Assembly (NCBI RefSeq): GCF_016031625.1
Contig: NZ_JACCHP010000035.1
Location: 1-64,000, forward strand
Direction: 5' to 3'
Source of the DNA: Bradyrhizobium agreste
Lineage (GTDB): Bacteria; Pseudomonadota; Alphaproteobacteria; Rhizobiales; Xanthobacteraceae
DNA length: 64,000 bases
The first letter of the stretch is position 1. Each line of letters begins with the position of its first letter. This document shows, piece after piece, positions 18,709-27,922 of this stretch. The translations under genes were made by a program, and so were the position numbers. The notes beneath the pieces are model-generated. The model did not search any database and was not told where the DNA came from. It saw nothing but the letters and a program-made list of their open reading frames with translations.

Positions 18709-19701
18709 CTAACTCACCCGCTCTACGCGCGCTGCATCTCCGATCGAGTTAGTTTTACGCCAAGCTGCATCGAGCTTTACCACGAGCCGATCGCTAGCTT
18801 CGAGGGTGACGGCCGTGGCTAGAGTGCTCATATGCTCTGCCGTCCACAGCAGATGGCTGTCGGACCAGAGTTCTTGTGTCCAAAGGATGGCATTGCATAA
18901 GCCCGGCGCGACAAGGTCCAGGCTCAACTCGCTTGGATAAGGTGCCGTTTGCGTCTCAGCACCGTAGTTGATGTCGGCAACCTGGCTTTCTCTGCTCAGT
19001 TTGCGGAATGCGCCGCGCAGATAACGATAACCGCCACTTCCCCACGATGGAGACCATTCGTAGTCAGCGCTGATGCGCGGGCGCGCCATCGTGTGCTGTA
19101 ACTCCATGCGTGCCGTCTCGAACAGCGTCGTCAAGCTAAGCTGATACCGCTTTTCCATATCGGAGATAGTGCGGCGCAGATCGTCTAGTTCGGTACCGGC
19201 GTCGACGCCGGGCCATTCACAAGCAACACCGGAATAGCGAACCCGGTCCGGTATGATGATGCAATTCGGCCTGCCGAATTGCTCGCGCAAAGCGTAAACA
19301 AGCGTTGAGCGAGCCTCGTCGACGACGAGATGATTCGTATAGACGAAGGCAATAATGGCATCGAAGCCACCATTGAGCGTGTCGCGCGACTGGGTTGTGA
19401 GATCGCCTTCGACGAAGCGGATCTTGTTTGAAAGACCATTCTCCTCTGCCAGGGCGCGTGCGAGTTCCACGTTCTCGCGATCGATCGCAACGACCTCAGA
19501 AGCGCCCGCCTTCGCCGCGAGGAACGACATGAGCCCGGTACCGCAGCCGGCGTCGAGCACGCGCATTCCGGGTCGGATGAGCCGTTCGGTGGCGCGTGCA
19601 ACGGCCATGGTGCGGTCGACTCGTGCGAGCAGTCTGACATGAGTAATACTGGAGAACAGTGGGTTGTGAAAGGAATGGGCAGGTTTCGTGGCTTTCGACA
19701 T
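18709..19701 (-). CDS. PRMT-like class I SAM methyltransferase
   Basis: About 330 residues. The SAM-binding motif I 'VLDAGCGTGLMSFLAAKAGA' and the following 'VVAIDREN' are very close to protein-arginine methyltransferases, and 'CIIIPDRVRYSG' matches the post-I/III region of that group. The double-E loop is degenerate: the first Glu position reads 'AFVYTNHLVVDEA', retaining only one acid, so arginine methylation is doubtful. The C-terminal half has no recognised motif. ATG 19701 is chosen; a GTG at 19734 would add 11 residues. GC is lower than in the neighbours, suggesting acquisition. Substrate unknown. Confidence 0.7.
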   Translation of the reverse strand: MSKATKPAHSFHNPLFSSITHVRLLARVDRTMAVARATERLIRPGMRVLDAGCGTGLMSFLAAKAGASEVVAIDRENVELARALAEENGLSNKIRFVEGDLTTQSRDTLNGGFDAIIAFVYTNHLVVDEARSTLVYALREQFGRPNCIIIPDRVRYSGVACEWPGVDAGTELDDLRRTISDMEKRYQLSLTTLFETARMELQHTMARPRISADYEWSPSWGSGGYRYLRGAFRKLSRESQVADINYGAETQTAPYPSELSLDLVAPGLCNAILWTQELWSDSHLLWTAEHMSTLATAVTLEASDRLVVKLDAAWRKTNSIGDAARVERVS

Positions 19702-20256
19702 CGGCGGAAGTCCGGCTGCTATGGTTGATTTCACTCTTGGCTCGGGTGTTGGCGTCGCTCTCGGCGACCGACGCTAAGCCGGAATTCTCATAGTTGGCGG
19801 CGGGAAGATCAGTACCGGCGATTCAGATCATAAGTTTCAATCGTGTGAGTAGTTCCGACGGCTCGGGCGCGCGGTGTCTGGAACTGGTCGTCCGGCTCCG
19901 CTCAAGATTCTTTCACCTGCTCGTAGGCTATTGCTATCTTAAGATGTGTCAACGACATTCGATGCATATACCCGTCTAAGTAGATTCATCCCGCCGTCGG
20001 AATGGCCCCCGGCACGGAGCGCAGCGCCGCGCGGCTTGCTGTTTGCCGCGCATCCACGCGCTGAACGACGCTATCATCGCCGTCACCAGCCTCGTTTCGG
20101 GTGATCACGATTGGCTGAAGCAGCGCGACCCCGTAATTCTACTACCAGGTGTAAAATTGTTTCTGTGCCTACTTGCATAAAGCTGCAATTCGTTTACGCG
20201 AATTTCAATTTTTGGTTGCCAACTGGCTCGGGTAATTGCTGGGACGGGGGTTCACG
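19702..20256. other. Intergenic region upstream of the chemoreceptor
   Basis: This stretch of about 550 bp has low GC at both ends and a GC-rich insert near 20000-20140. In that insert one frame reads 'LNDAIIAVTSLVSGDHDWLK' without start or stop context; it may be a relic of a gene, but I cannot name it. The AT-rich part 20140-20230 probably contains the chemoreceptor promoter. Confidence 0.4.
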
Positions 20257-21972
20257 ATGGCATCCTTCAAATTACGTATCGGCACAAAGCTCGGCATCGT
20301 CTCAGCGATCAGCATTCTGCTGGTCGGTGGCATGCTGGTCAATCAGGCGCTGGGCAATCGGTCGATTGTGGCATCCAACGGCTTGTTAATTCTCAACTAT
20401 CTCAACAAGGGCAATGCGCAGTCGGCGCAGACAGCGATAGCGCGGGCGCAGACAACCGCTCTTGAGATCGCGTCCGCGCCGTCAGTCGCCAGGATCGACG
20501 AGCTCCTTCAGGTTCTCCGTGCCAACGTGACCAAAGCCGACACGGAGATTGATGCCGCGCGCGATCGGGCCAAGCAACAGTTTACAAAGGATGCCTACCA
20601 GGCGGCCCGGAAAGCTGTGGATGCCTATCTGACCAGCGCCATCGAGCTTGCGGAGGCGCAAAAGCGCGTCATTGGCGTCGACGGAGGGGCCAAGGCCGAG
20701 GCGGAGGCGGCGAAGGCCCGCGTTCTTAACGAGCGTACATTCCCGGCGGCTGGGCAAGTCAACGCTGCCATTGACAAGGGAGTGGACATCGCCAACGAGT
20801 ACGCGGCCAAGCGTAAGAGCCAGGTGCTGGAGGAATTGGATTCTACCGCCAATTTCGCTCTCGTGATCGGCGTGGCCGTCATGTTGACGCTGATCGGTTC
20901 CGCAGTCTTCGCGGTATTGAACATCGCCCGGCCGATCCGGCATATCGGCGATGTGCTGCGGCAGCTCGCCGACGGCAACAAGGCCATCGAGATTCCCTTC
21001 ACGACCCGTGGCGACGAAATCGGTGACAACGCCCGTGCGGCCCGTACCTTCAAGGACAATCTGATCCGCATCGAGCAGATGGAAGCCGAGCGGAAGGATC
21101 TGGAGGCCGCAGCCGCCGCCCGGCGCAAGGATGAGATGATGAAGCTCGCCGGTGCGTTCGAAGCCGCGGTCGGTAGCATCATCAACTCGGTATCGTCAGC
21201 CTCCCAGCAACTCGAATCCGCCGCCGGCACGCTGTCGGGGACGGCAGAGCAGACGCAGCAACTCTCCGGGATGGTGGCCGCAGCTTCCGAAGAGGCCTCC
21301 GCCAATGTCGGCGCTGTGGCTTCCGCCGCAGAAGAGATGAGCACGTCGGTGGTCGAGATCGGCCGGCAGGTGCACGATTCCAGTCGCATCGCCGGCGAAG
21401 CGGTGAGGCAGGCCGAGCGCACCGACGCGCAGATCAACGAATTGCTCAAGGCTGCGGGCCGGATCGGCGACGTCGTCAAGTTGATCACCGCGATTGCGGA
21501 GCAGACCAACCTGCTGGCGCTGAACGCCACGATCGAGGCGGCTCGCGCCGGCGAGTCCGGCCGCGGCTTCGCCGTGGTCGCGAGCGAGGTCAAGGCCCTC
21601 GCGGCACAGACCGCGAAGGCCACGGAGGAAATCGGCGCGCAGATCGCCGGCATGCAGAGCGCGACGCAAGACTCCGTTGGAGCGATCAAGGAGATCAGCG
21701 CCACCATCGCCAGGATCTCGGACATCTCGACGACCATCGCTGCAACCATTGAAGAGCAGGGTGCTGCGACGGCCGAGATTGCGCGCAATGTCAACGAGGC
21801 AGCGAAGGGAACCGTCGAAGTTGCGGACAAGATCGCTCGGGTCAGCCAAGGCGCCAGCGCCACCGGCGCTGCGTCCGGACAGGTGCTGTCATCGGCGCGC
21901 TCGCTCTCCAGCGAGAGCGGACTCCTGAAAGCCGAGGTCGAGAAGTTCCTCGAGACGGTGCGCGCGGCCTGA
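20257..21972 (+). CDS. Methyl-accepting chemotaxis protein
   Basis: A 571-residue transmembrane chemoreceptor. An N-terminal membrane helix (about 11-30), a helical periplasmic sensor (4HB-like, about 35-200), a second membrane helix ('FALVIGVAVMLTLIGSAVFA', about 203-225), a HAMP domain, and a long cytoplasmic signalling hairpin follow in order. The conserved tip reads 'EQTNLLALNATIEAARAGE', starting near residue 415. No CheR-binding pentapeptide is seen at the C-terminus. Start ATG 20257 has ribosome site GACGGGGG just upstream. No che genes lie nearby, so this is an orphan receptor; its ligand is unknown. Confidence 0.93.
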   Translation: MASFKLRIGTKLGIVSAISILLVGGMLVNQALGNRSIVASNGLLILNYLNKGNAQSAQTAIARAQTTALEIASAPSVARIDELLQVLRANVTKADTEIDAARDRAKQQFTKDAYQAARKAVDAYLTSAIELAEAQKRVIGVDGGAKAEAEAAKARVLNERTFPAAGQVNAAIDKGVDIANEYAAKRKSQVLEELDSTANFALVIGVAVMLTLIGSAVFAVLNIARPIRHIGDVLRQLADGNKAIEIPFTTRGDEIGDNARAARTFKDNLIRIEQMEAERKDLEAAAAARRKDEMMKLAGAFEAAVGSIINSVSSASQQLESAAGTLSGTAEQTQQLSGMVAAASEEASANVGAVASAAEEMSTSVVEIGRQVHDSSRIAGEAVRQAERTDAQINELLKAAGRIGDVVKLITAIAEQTNLLALNATIEAARAGESGRGFAVVASEVKALAAQTAKATEEIGAQIAGMQSATQDSVGAIKEISATIARISDISTTIAATIEEQGAATAEIARNVNEAAKGTVEVADKIARVSQGASATGAASGQVLSSARSLSSESGLLKAEVEKFLETVRAA

Positions 21973-22127
21973 TTTGCGGCGAAGCGGCGAGCATCGCGTC
22001 GATGCTCGCCCGTCGCAACCCCGTTAAATCACGGGTTTGACGGCAACAAGAAAACAACTATAGGTAGGAGGAGCCCCGAAAAGCGCGATCATCATCGCCA
22101 GCGGTATCTGTTCCAGGGAGCCCCAAC

Positions 22128-23147
22128 ATGAACAACAACCAGGCCTTCGCCGATTCCCTGCAACGAATGGCCGATCTGATACGTCAGCAGCACAGCTCGC
22201 TCGACATCATGCCGCTCTCGCCAGTTGGCGAATTCCAAACCAGAACAGTCAGTCTCGAGACCTTGATGCGGGAAGTCACTGAGTGCCTGTCCGCAAGCTT
22301 TCGGCAGCGGCCGGCGCACGATTTTCCGATGCTGCATTTCGCATGGGGGAAATGCCGCGTCGGGTCGACGGCGCTGACTAACCTGTTTGGCACGATGGGA
22401 ATGCCCTCATACTACCAGCCGGTGAAAGCCATCCTGCGCGATGCAATGGTGGGCAGCTCATTGAGATCTTGGATCGTGCCCTCAGCAAGCAATAGCCCGA
22501 ATATCTTCAGCAAGGAGACGATGGGGCCCTATGTGCTCGCGGAAAGTCTGTTCAATCCGCTACAGATATTGATTGATGCGGGCTATCCGCGACACCGGCT
22601 CCATTGCATCATGCTCGATCGCGAACCGGCAAGTTCACTGGCGTCGTGGATCGAAAAATGGTCGGACCGCGCTTCTGAAAAAACGCTGATCCACAATTAC
22701 GTTGCCGCCGCGCTCAACGCCGTGCGGGTGGAGAATTATGCCAGGCGACACGGCATTCCGGTCACCCGTTACGTGTATGAAGTGAGCAAGGAGCCCGTAT
22801 CATCGGTGCGCATCCTCTTCGACCGGCTCGGTCTTTCGAACAGCTTTGCCGAAAAGGCGGTGACGTGCTGGCGGGAGACAGGACTGGACCAAGCGGATAA
22901 CGCACGGGTTATATGGCCCAGTGAGGCGATTATTTACGACGTCCCCAATCTGCACACCTCCGATACAGCCTATCGCTACCAACGCCGCGCGACGTCCTTG
23001 CTGAGCCAGACGGTGCTGGACGTTCTTGAGCGTTGCGGCGTCAATGACGTCTATCGCGCTTCGGTTGCAGGCTGCGTTCACGATCTCGGCCTCACGCGGG
23101 CGACGTCGGCGAAGTTGTTTGGCGATTGGTTCGCTGCGGCCGCGTGA
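22128..23147 (+). CDS. Sulfotransferase-like protein
   Basis: A 339-residue protein with 'FAWGKCRVGSTALTNLFG' at residues 71-88, which resembles the PAPS-binding 5'-phosphosulfate loop of sulfotransferases, and 'CIMLDREPASSLASWIEKW' further on, like the 3'-phosphate-binding region. The gene is 2 bp upstream of cysD and in line with cysNC, which make PAPS, the donor such an enzyme needs. That context supports the call strongly. The acceptor (surface polysaccharide, lipid or small molecule) is unknown. ATG 22128 follows ribosome site AGGGAG at 22114-22119. Confidence 0.75.
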   Translation: MNNNQAFADSLQRMADLIRQQHSSLDIMPLSPVGEFQTRTVSLETLMREVTECLSASFRQRPAHDFPMLHFAWGKCRVGSTALTNLFGTMGMPSYYQPVKAILRDAMVGSSLRSWIVPSASNSPNIFSKETMGPYVLAESLFNPLQILIDAGYPRHRLHCIMLDREPASSLASWIEKWSDRASEKTLIHNYVAAALNAVRVENYARRHGIPVTRYVYEVSKEPVSSVRILFDRLGLSNSFAEKAVTCWRETGLDQADNARVIWPSEAIIYDVPNLHTSDTAYRYQRRATSLLSQTVLDVLERCGVNDVYRASVAGCVHDLGLTRATSAKLFGDWFAAAA

Positions 23148-23149
23148 CC

Positions 23150-24115
23150 ATGTTGGAAGTGCCCACGATCGACGCGCCAGCCGTCCCCGGCATGGCCGAT
23201 GGCAAGCAGCGCCGTATCACCCCCAGCCACCTTCGACGGCTGGAGGCGGAAAGCATCCACATCCTGCGAGAGGCCGCGGCCGAGTTCCGCAAGCCGGTCA
23301 TGCTGTATTCCATCGGGAAGGACTCGTCAGTGCTGCTGCATCTGGCGATGAAGGCCTTTGATCCCGGCAAGCCGCCGTTTCCGCTGCTGCATGTCGATAC
23401 GACCTGGAAGTTTCGCGAGATGATCGCGTTTCGGGACCGCCGCGCGCGCGAGCTCGGCCTCGACCTGATCGTCCATACCAACACCAACGGATTGAGCCAG
23501 GGCATCGACCCTTTCACCCATGGCTCGGCCCGCTACACCGACGTCATGAAGACGCAGGCGCTGCGGCAGGCGCTGGAGCTGCACGGCTTCGACGCCGCGA
23601 TCGGCGGCGCGCGGCGCGACGAGGAGAAGTCGCGCGCCAAGGAGCGCGTGTTCTCGCATCGGAGCGCTTCGCATCGCTGGGATCCGAAGAACCAGCGGCC
23701 GGAGCTGTGGGGCCTCTACAACACGATGCTCGCGCCCGGCGAGAGCATGCGGGTGTTTCCGTTGTCGAACTGGACCGAGCTCGACGTGTGGGACTACATC
23801 CTGCTCGAGGACATCCCGATCGTTCCGCTCTATCTCGCAGCTTCGCGTCCCGTGGTCGAGCGCGACGGCGCGTTGATCATGGTGGACGACGACCGGATGC
23901 CGCTGCAGCCTGGCGAAGCGCCGCAATGGCGCTCCGTCAGGTTTCGCACCCTGGGCTGCTATCCCCTCACCGGCGCGACGACCTCGATGGCGGCCACCCT
24001 GCCCGAGATCGTGCAGGAGATGATGGCATCGCGCAGCTCCGAACGACAGGGACGCATGATCGACCGGGACAGTCCGGCATCGATGGAGCGCAAGAAGGCG
24101 GAAGGCTACTTCTGA
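23150..24115 (+). CDS. cysD: Sulfate adenylyltransferase subunit 2
   Basis: A 321-residue ATP sulfurylase small subunit. With CysN it makes APS from sulfate and ATP, driven by GTP. It contains the PP-loop variant 'YSIGKDSSVLLHL', 'LLHVDTTWKFREM', and 'GGARRDEEKSRAKER', all typical. ATG 23150 is used; it lies 2 bp after the sulfotransferase stop. Its stop overlaps the next start (TGATG). NodP is the symbiotic paralogue of this family, but nothing here points to a nod cluster. Confidence 0.95.
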   Translation: MLEVPTIDAPAVPGMADGKQRRITPSHLRRLEAESIHILREAAAEFRKPVMLYSIGKDSSVLLHLAMKAFDPGKPPFPLLHVDTTWKFREMIAFRDRRARELGLDLIVHTNTNGLSQGIDPFTHGSARYTDVMKTQALRQALELHGFDAAIGGARRDEEKSRAKERVFSHRSASHRWDPKNQRPELWGLYNTMLAPGESMRVFPLSNWTELDVWDYILLEDIPIVPLYLAASRPVVERDGALIMVDDDRMPLQPGEAPQWRSVRFRTLGCYPLTGATTSMAATLPEIVQEMMASRSSERQGRMIDRDSPASMERKKAEGYF

Positions 24116-26010
24116 TGTCCTATCACGCGGCACCGACGATCGCCGCCGCCGATGCGCCCAGGCTCGCACAGGACGATCGCCCGACGTTGCGTTTCGTCAC
24201 TTGCGGCAGCGTCGACGACGGCAAGAGCACGCTGGTCGGCCGGCTGCTCTACGATTCGAAGGCGCTGCTCGACGACCAGCTCGATGCGCTCGCCTCGGAG
24301 AGCAAGACCGCCGGCACCACCGGCGAGGACCTCGACTTCGCGCTGCTGGTCGACGGGTTGCAGGCCGAGCGCGAGCAGGGCATCACCATCGACGTGGCCT
24401 ACCGCTTCTTCGCCACGAAGCTGCGCCGCTTTATCGTCGCCGACACGCCGGGGCATGCGCAATATACGCGCAACATGGCGACCGGCGCCTCCAACGCCGA
24501 TCTTGCCGTGGTGCTGGTCGACGCGCGCAAGGGCGTGATCACGCAGACGCGGCGCCATAGCCACATCCTGTCGCTGCTGGGCATCCGCCACGTCGTGCTC
24601 GCCGTGAACAAGATGGACCTGATCGGATTCGACGGCGGTCGCTTCGCTTCCATCACCGCCGAATACCTGACTCTGGCCGGCCAGCTCGGGATCTCCCAGG
24701 TGCAGTGCATCCCGGTCGTGGCGCCCGACGGCGACAACATCGTCGCTGCGAGCACGCGCATGCCCTGGTACACGGGACCGACCATTACGGCGTATCTGGA
24801 ATCCGTGGACGTGGCCGGGGACGCCTCGCAGCAGCCGTTCCGGCTGCCGGTGCAATGGGTGAGCCGGCCGCATGCGGATTTTCGCGGCTTCTGCGGACGG
24901 ATCGCGAGCGGAACAATCGCGGTGGGCGATGCCGTTCGCGCGCAGCCGTCGGGACACCTGACCCGCATCGCGCGCATTCTCACGCCTGCAGGCGAGCGCA
25001 ATCACGCTGAGGCGGGCGAGTCCATCACCCTCACGCTCGCCGACGAGATCGACGTCAGCCGCGGCGACGTGCTGACCGCCGGATCTGCAGCGCCGGTGTC
25101 GGATCAGCTCGCGGCCCATCTCGTTTGGTTCGATGACGCGGCCATGGTCGACGGCCGGCGCTATTTGCTCCGGTGCGGCACCGCCTCGACCGGCGCGGTG
25201 ATCACGACGCTCAAGCACCGGATCGCGATCGACACCATGGCGCGGGAAAGCGCCACCACGCTCGACGTCAACGAGATCGGCTATGTCCATCTCGATCTCG
25301 ACCGCCCGCTGGTGTTCGAGACCTATCGCGACAACCGCGACATGGGCAGCTTCATCCTGATCGACCCGATCAGCCATCGCACTGCCGCGGCGGGAATGAT
25401 CGACATGTCGCTCCGCCGTGCCACCAACGTTCATTGGCAGCGGCTTGCGGTCGACAAATCCGTGCGGGCCCGGCTGAAGCAGCAACGGCCCTGCGTGCTC
25501 TGGTTCACGGGGTTGAGCGGCGCCGGCAAATCGACCATCGCCAATCTCGTCGACAACCGGCTTGCCGAGCTCGGGCGCCATGCCGCGTTGCTCGACGGCG
25601 ACAATCTCCGTCACGGCATCAACCGCGACCTCGGCTTTTCCAATGCGGAGAGGACCGAGAACGTCCGGCGCGTCGCGGAGATCGCGGGGCTGTTCGTCGA
25701 TGCCGGCTTGATCGCGCTGGTGGCGCTGATCTCGCCGTTCCGCAGCGAGCGCGAGCTGGCGCGCCAGCGGCTCGAAGCGGGCGAGTTCATCGAGATCCAT
25801 GTCGCGACGCCGCTTGCCGAATGCGAGCGCCGCGATCCCAATGGACTCTATCGCAAGGCGCGGGCGGGCCAGCTGCCGGCATTCACCGGCATCGATCAGC
25901 CCTACGAAGCGCCGCTGGCGCCGGACATCACCATCGACACCTCGGAACTGTCGAGCGAGGCGGCCTGCGAACGCATCATCCGCTACTTGCGAGAGCACAA
26001 TTACCTGTGA
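24115..26010 (+). CDS. cysNC: Bifunctional sulfate adenylyltransferase subunit 1 / APS kinase
   Basis: A 631-residue fusion. Residues 1-430 are the CysN GTPase: 'GSVDDGKST' (32-40), 'DTPGH' (about 110-114), 'NKMD' (about 165-168). Residues 445-631 are the CysC APS kinase, with P-loop 'GLSGAGKST' (466-474) and 'LDGDNLRHGINRDLGFS'. Together with CysD it converts sulfate to PAPS. The ATG overlaps the cysD stop by one base, so translation is coupled. NodQ has the same domain order. Confidence 0.95.
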   Translation: MSYHAAPTIAAADAPRLAQDDRPTLRFVTCGSVDDGKSTLVGRLLYDSKALLDDQLDALASESKTAGTTGEDLDFALLVDGLQAEREQGITIDVAYRFFATKLRRFIVADTPGHAQYTRNMATGASNADLAVVLVDARKGVITQTRRHSHILSLLGIRHVVLAVNKMDLIGFDGGRFASITAEYLTLAGQLGISQVQCIPVVAPDGDNIVAASTRMPWYTGPTITAYLESVDVAGDASQQPFRLPVQWVSRPHADFRGFCGRIASGTIAVGDAVRAQPSGHLTRIARILTPAGERNHAEAGESITLTLADEIDVSRGDVLTAGSAAPVSDQLAAHLVWFDDAAMVDGRRYLLRCGTASTGAVITTLKHRIAIDTMARESATTLDVNEIGYVHLDLDRPLVFETYRDNRDMGSFILIDPISHRTAAAGMIDMSLRRATNVHWQRLAVDKSVRARLKQQRPCVLWFTGLSGAGKSTIANLVDNRLAELGRHAALLDGDNLRHGINRDLGFSNAERTENVRRVAEIAGLFVDAGLIALVALISPFRSERELARQRLEAGEFIEIHVATPLAECERRDPNGLYRKARAGQLPAFTGIDQPYEAPLAPDITIDTSELSSEAACERIIRYLREHNYL

Positions 26011-26059
26011 CGACCGGGACGAGTTCTGCCCGGCGTTATCCAACCGCTCCACCGCGAGT

Positions 26060-26269
26060 TCAGAAGTCGGACGCGATGCCCTTGCGCTCCCAATCGCCAT
26101 AGCGGGTGGGCTCGGGACCCTGCGGACCCTGCAGCTCCTTCGCCTTGATCTCGTCCTTGGCCGCATCCTTGGCCTTGGCGGCCGCAGCCTGCCGGCGCGT
26201 CTCGGCCTCGGCCAGCGCGCGCTGGGCGGCCGGCGACAGCGGCTTGCGATCGGGAACGGGGTCACTCAT
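26060..26269 (-). CDS. DUF1674 / SDHAF4-like succinate dehydrogenase assembly factor
   Basis: A 69-residue soluble protein ending with the family signature 'RYGDWERKGIASDF'. In mitochondria the homologue (SDHAF4/Sdh8) binds flavinylated SdhA and guards it during complex II assembly. The N-terminal two thirds are Ala/Lys-rich helix. I chose ATG 26269 (MSDPVPDRKPLSP). It stands alone, convergent with cysNC, with no sdh genes nearby. Confidence 0.85.
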   Translation of the reverse strand: MSDPVPDRKPLSPAAQRALAEAETRRQAAAAKAKDAAKDEIKAKELQGPQGPEPTRYGDWERKGIASDF

Positions 26270-26457
26270 CGCCGCGCTTTCTAGCGCAGGACCGGGCACA
26301 ACGCGATGTCCAATAACGCATTCCTGAAATCGGCTCGGAGCGCTGAAAAACCCGCAAGCGATTCTTACATTTGGCATATTCGCGTGTCAGAGATCGCTTT
26401 CTCCAGGCATGCGCCCATCAAGGCGGAACTGCCGCTCGTTCAGAACCTTGCTTCCGC

Positions 26458-27804
26458 ATGCCATCTCAACGTTTCGTCCCTCCGTCCGAAGTGCCCGGCC
26501 TTGCGGCGCGACGGATTGCCGCCGACATCGTCGACGGCGTGCTGCACAAGCACCGCACACTCGACGACCAGCTCGACGGCGGCGGTGCGCATCCCGGACT
26601 GAAGACGCTGGCCGACCGCGACCGCGCGCTGATGCGGCGCCTGGTCGCCACCGTGCTGCGCCGGCTCGGCACGCTCGGCCATGTGCTGTCCCGCCTGCTC
26701 GACAAGGGCATTCCCTCCGATGCGCCGCGGGCGCAGAGCGCACTTTTGATCGGCGCCGCGCAGATCCTTTGGATGGACGTGCCGGATCACGCCGCGGTCG
26801 ATCTCTCTGTTCGCCTGGTGCAATCCGACCGCCGCGCCGCACGCTATGCCGGCCTCGTCAACGCCGTGCTGCGCCGCTGTGCGCGCGAGGGCAAATCCCT
26901 GGTCGAGGAAGTTGCGACGCAATCGCTCGACCTGCCGCCATGGCTGCTCGCGCGCTGGAGCGCGCATTATGGCGAGGCGACCGCACGGGACATGGCTTTC
27001 GCGCTCGGCCACGAGCCCTCGCTCGATCTCACGGTGAAATCGGATCCCGCCCAATGGGCGAGCCGCCTGCATGGCGAAACGCTGCCGACGGGAACGGTGC
27101 GGATGCTGCTTCACGGTTCGGTGACCATGCTGCCCGGCTTCGCCGAGGGGCAATGGTGGGTGCAGGACGCCGCCGCCGCGTTGCCCGCCCGACTGTTTGG
27201 CGATGTCAAAGGCAAGTCCATTGCCGATCTCTGCGCCGCCCCCGGCGGCAAGACTGCGCAGCTGGCGTTTTCAGGCGCGCATGTGACGGCGATCGACCGC
27301 TCGCCCGCGCGGGTGGCGCGTTTGCGCGAAAACCTGACGCGGCTGTCGCTGCAAGCCGAGACCATCGTCGCTGACGCCGTCGAATGGGCCGGCCCCGCCG
27401 AAGCCTTCGACGGTATTCTGATCGATGCGCCCTGCACCTCCACCGGCACGATCCGCCGGCATCCCGACGTCGCATGGCTGCGGCACGAATCCGACATCGC
27501 CCCCTTGGCCGCGCTTCAGCAGCGGCTGCTGCGAAAATCGGTGTCGTTGCTGAAGCCGGGCGGGACGCTGGTCTATTGCACCTGTTCGCTGGAACCCGAG
27601 GAGGGCGAGCAGGCCGTGGCGGCACTGCTCGCCGCCGAGCCCGCGCTGCGCCGCGCCCCGATCGCGGCATCGGAAGTTGCAGGCCTCGACGAAATCCTCA
27701 ACCGGGACGGCGACCTGCGCACCCTGCCCTGCCACCTGCCGAACGAGGATCCCAAGCTCGGCGGGCTCGACGGATTTTTCGCGGCCCGGCTCGTTAAATC
27801 CTGA
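26458..27804 (+). CDS. rsmB: 16S rRNA (cytosine-C5) methyltransferase, RsmB/Fmu family
   Basis: A 448-residue protein: an N-terminal NusB-like RNA-binding domain (about 10-145) and a Rossmann methyltransferase domain with SAM motif 'DLCAAPGGKTAQLAF'. Both cysteines of m5C-RNA methyltransferases are present: Cys326 in 'DAPCTSTG' and Cys376 in 'CTCSLEPEEGE'. The probable target is C967 of 16S rRNA. ATG 26458 fits the family start (MPSQRFVPPSEVPGLAAR); the frame is open further upstream. A heparinase-like gene and purH follow. Confidence 0.9.
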   Translation: MPSQRFVPPSEVPGLAARRIAADIVDGVLHKHRTLDDQLDGGGAHPGLKTLADRDRALMRRLVATVLRRLGTLGHVLSRLLDKGIPSDAPRAQSALLIGAAQILWMDVPDHAAVDLSVRLVQSDRRAARYAGLVNAVLRRCAREGKSLVEEVATQSLDLPPWLLARWSAHYGEATARDMAFALGHEPSLDLTVKSDPAQWASRLHGETLPTGTVRMLLHGSVTMLPGFAEGQWWVQDAAAALPARLFGDVKGKSIADLCAAPGGKTAQLAFSGAHVTAIDRSPARVARLRENLTRLSLQAETIVADAVEWAGPAEAFDGILIDAPCTSTGTIRRHPDVAWLRHESDIAPLAALQQRLLRKSVSLLKPGGTLVYCTCSLEPEEGEQAVAALLAAEPALRRAPIAASEVAGLDEILNRDGDLRTLPCHLPNEDPKLGGLDGFFAARLVKS

Positions 27805-27922
27805 TTTTGCACTGGATTTTGCGACCACGACCCTGATTCGCGCCGTTCAAGGTGGTGTCAGGCGTCCGATTTTGGGATTAATAAGGATTCGTCACTGATC
27901 CTCTCCCCCATCAAGGCAAGGC

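Noticed and set aside
22128..26010. Reading the sulfate genes as nodP/nodQ with nodH
   Set aside because: No nod box or other nodulation genes were seen, and the sulfotransferase does not look like NodH; cys naming is safer.
24106..26265. Minus-strand open frame opposite cysNC (719 codons)
   Set aside because: Shadow of cysNC; the plus-strand frame carries all GTPase and kinase motifs.
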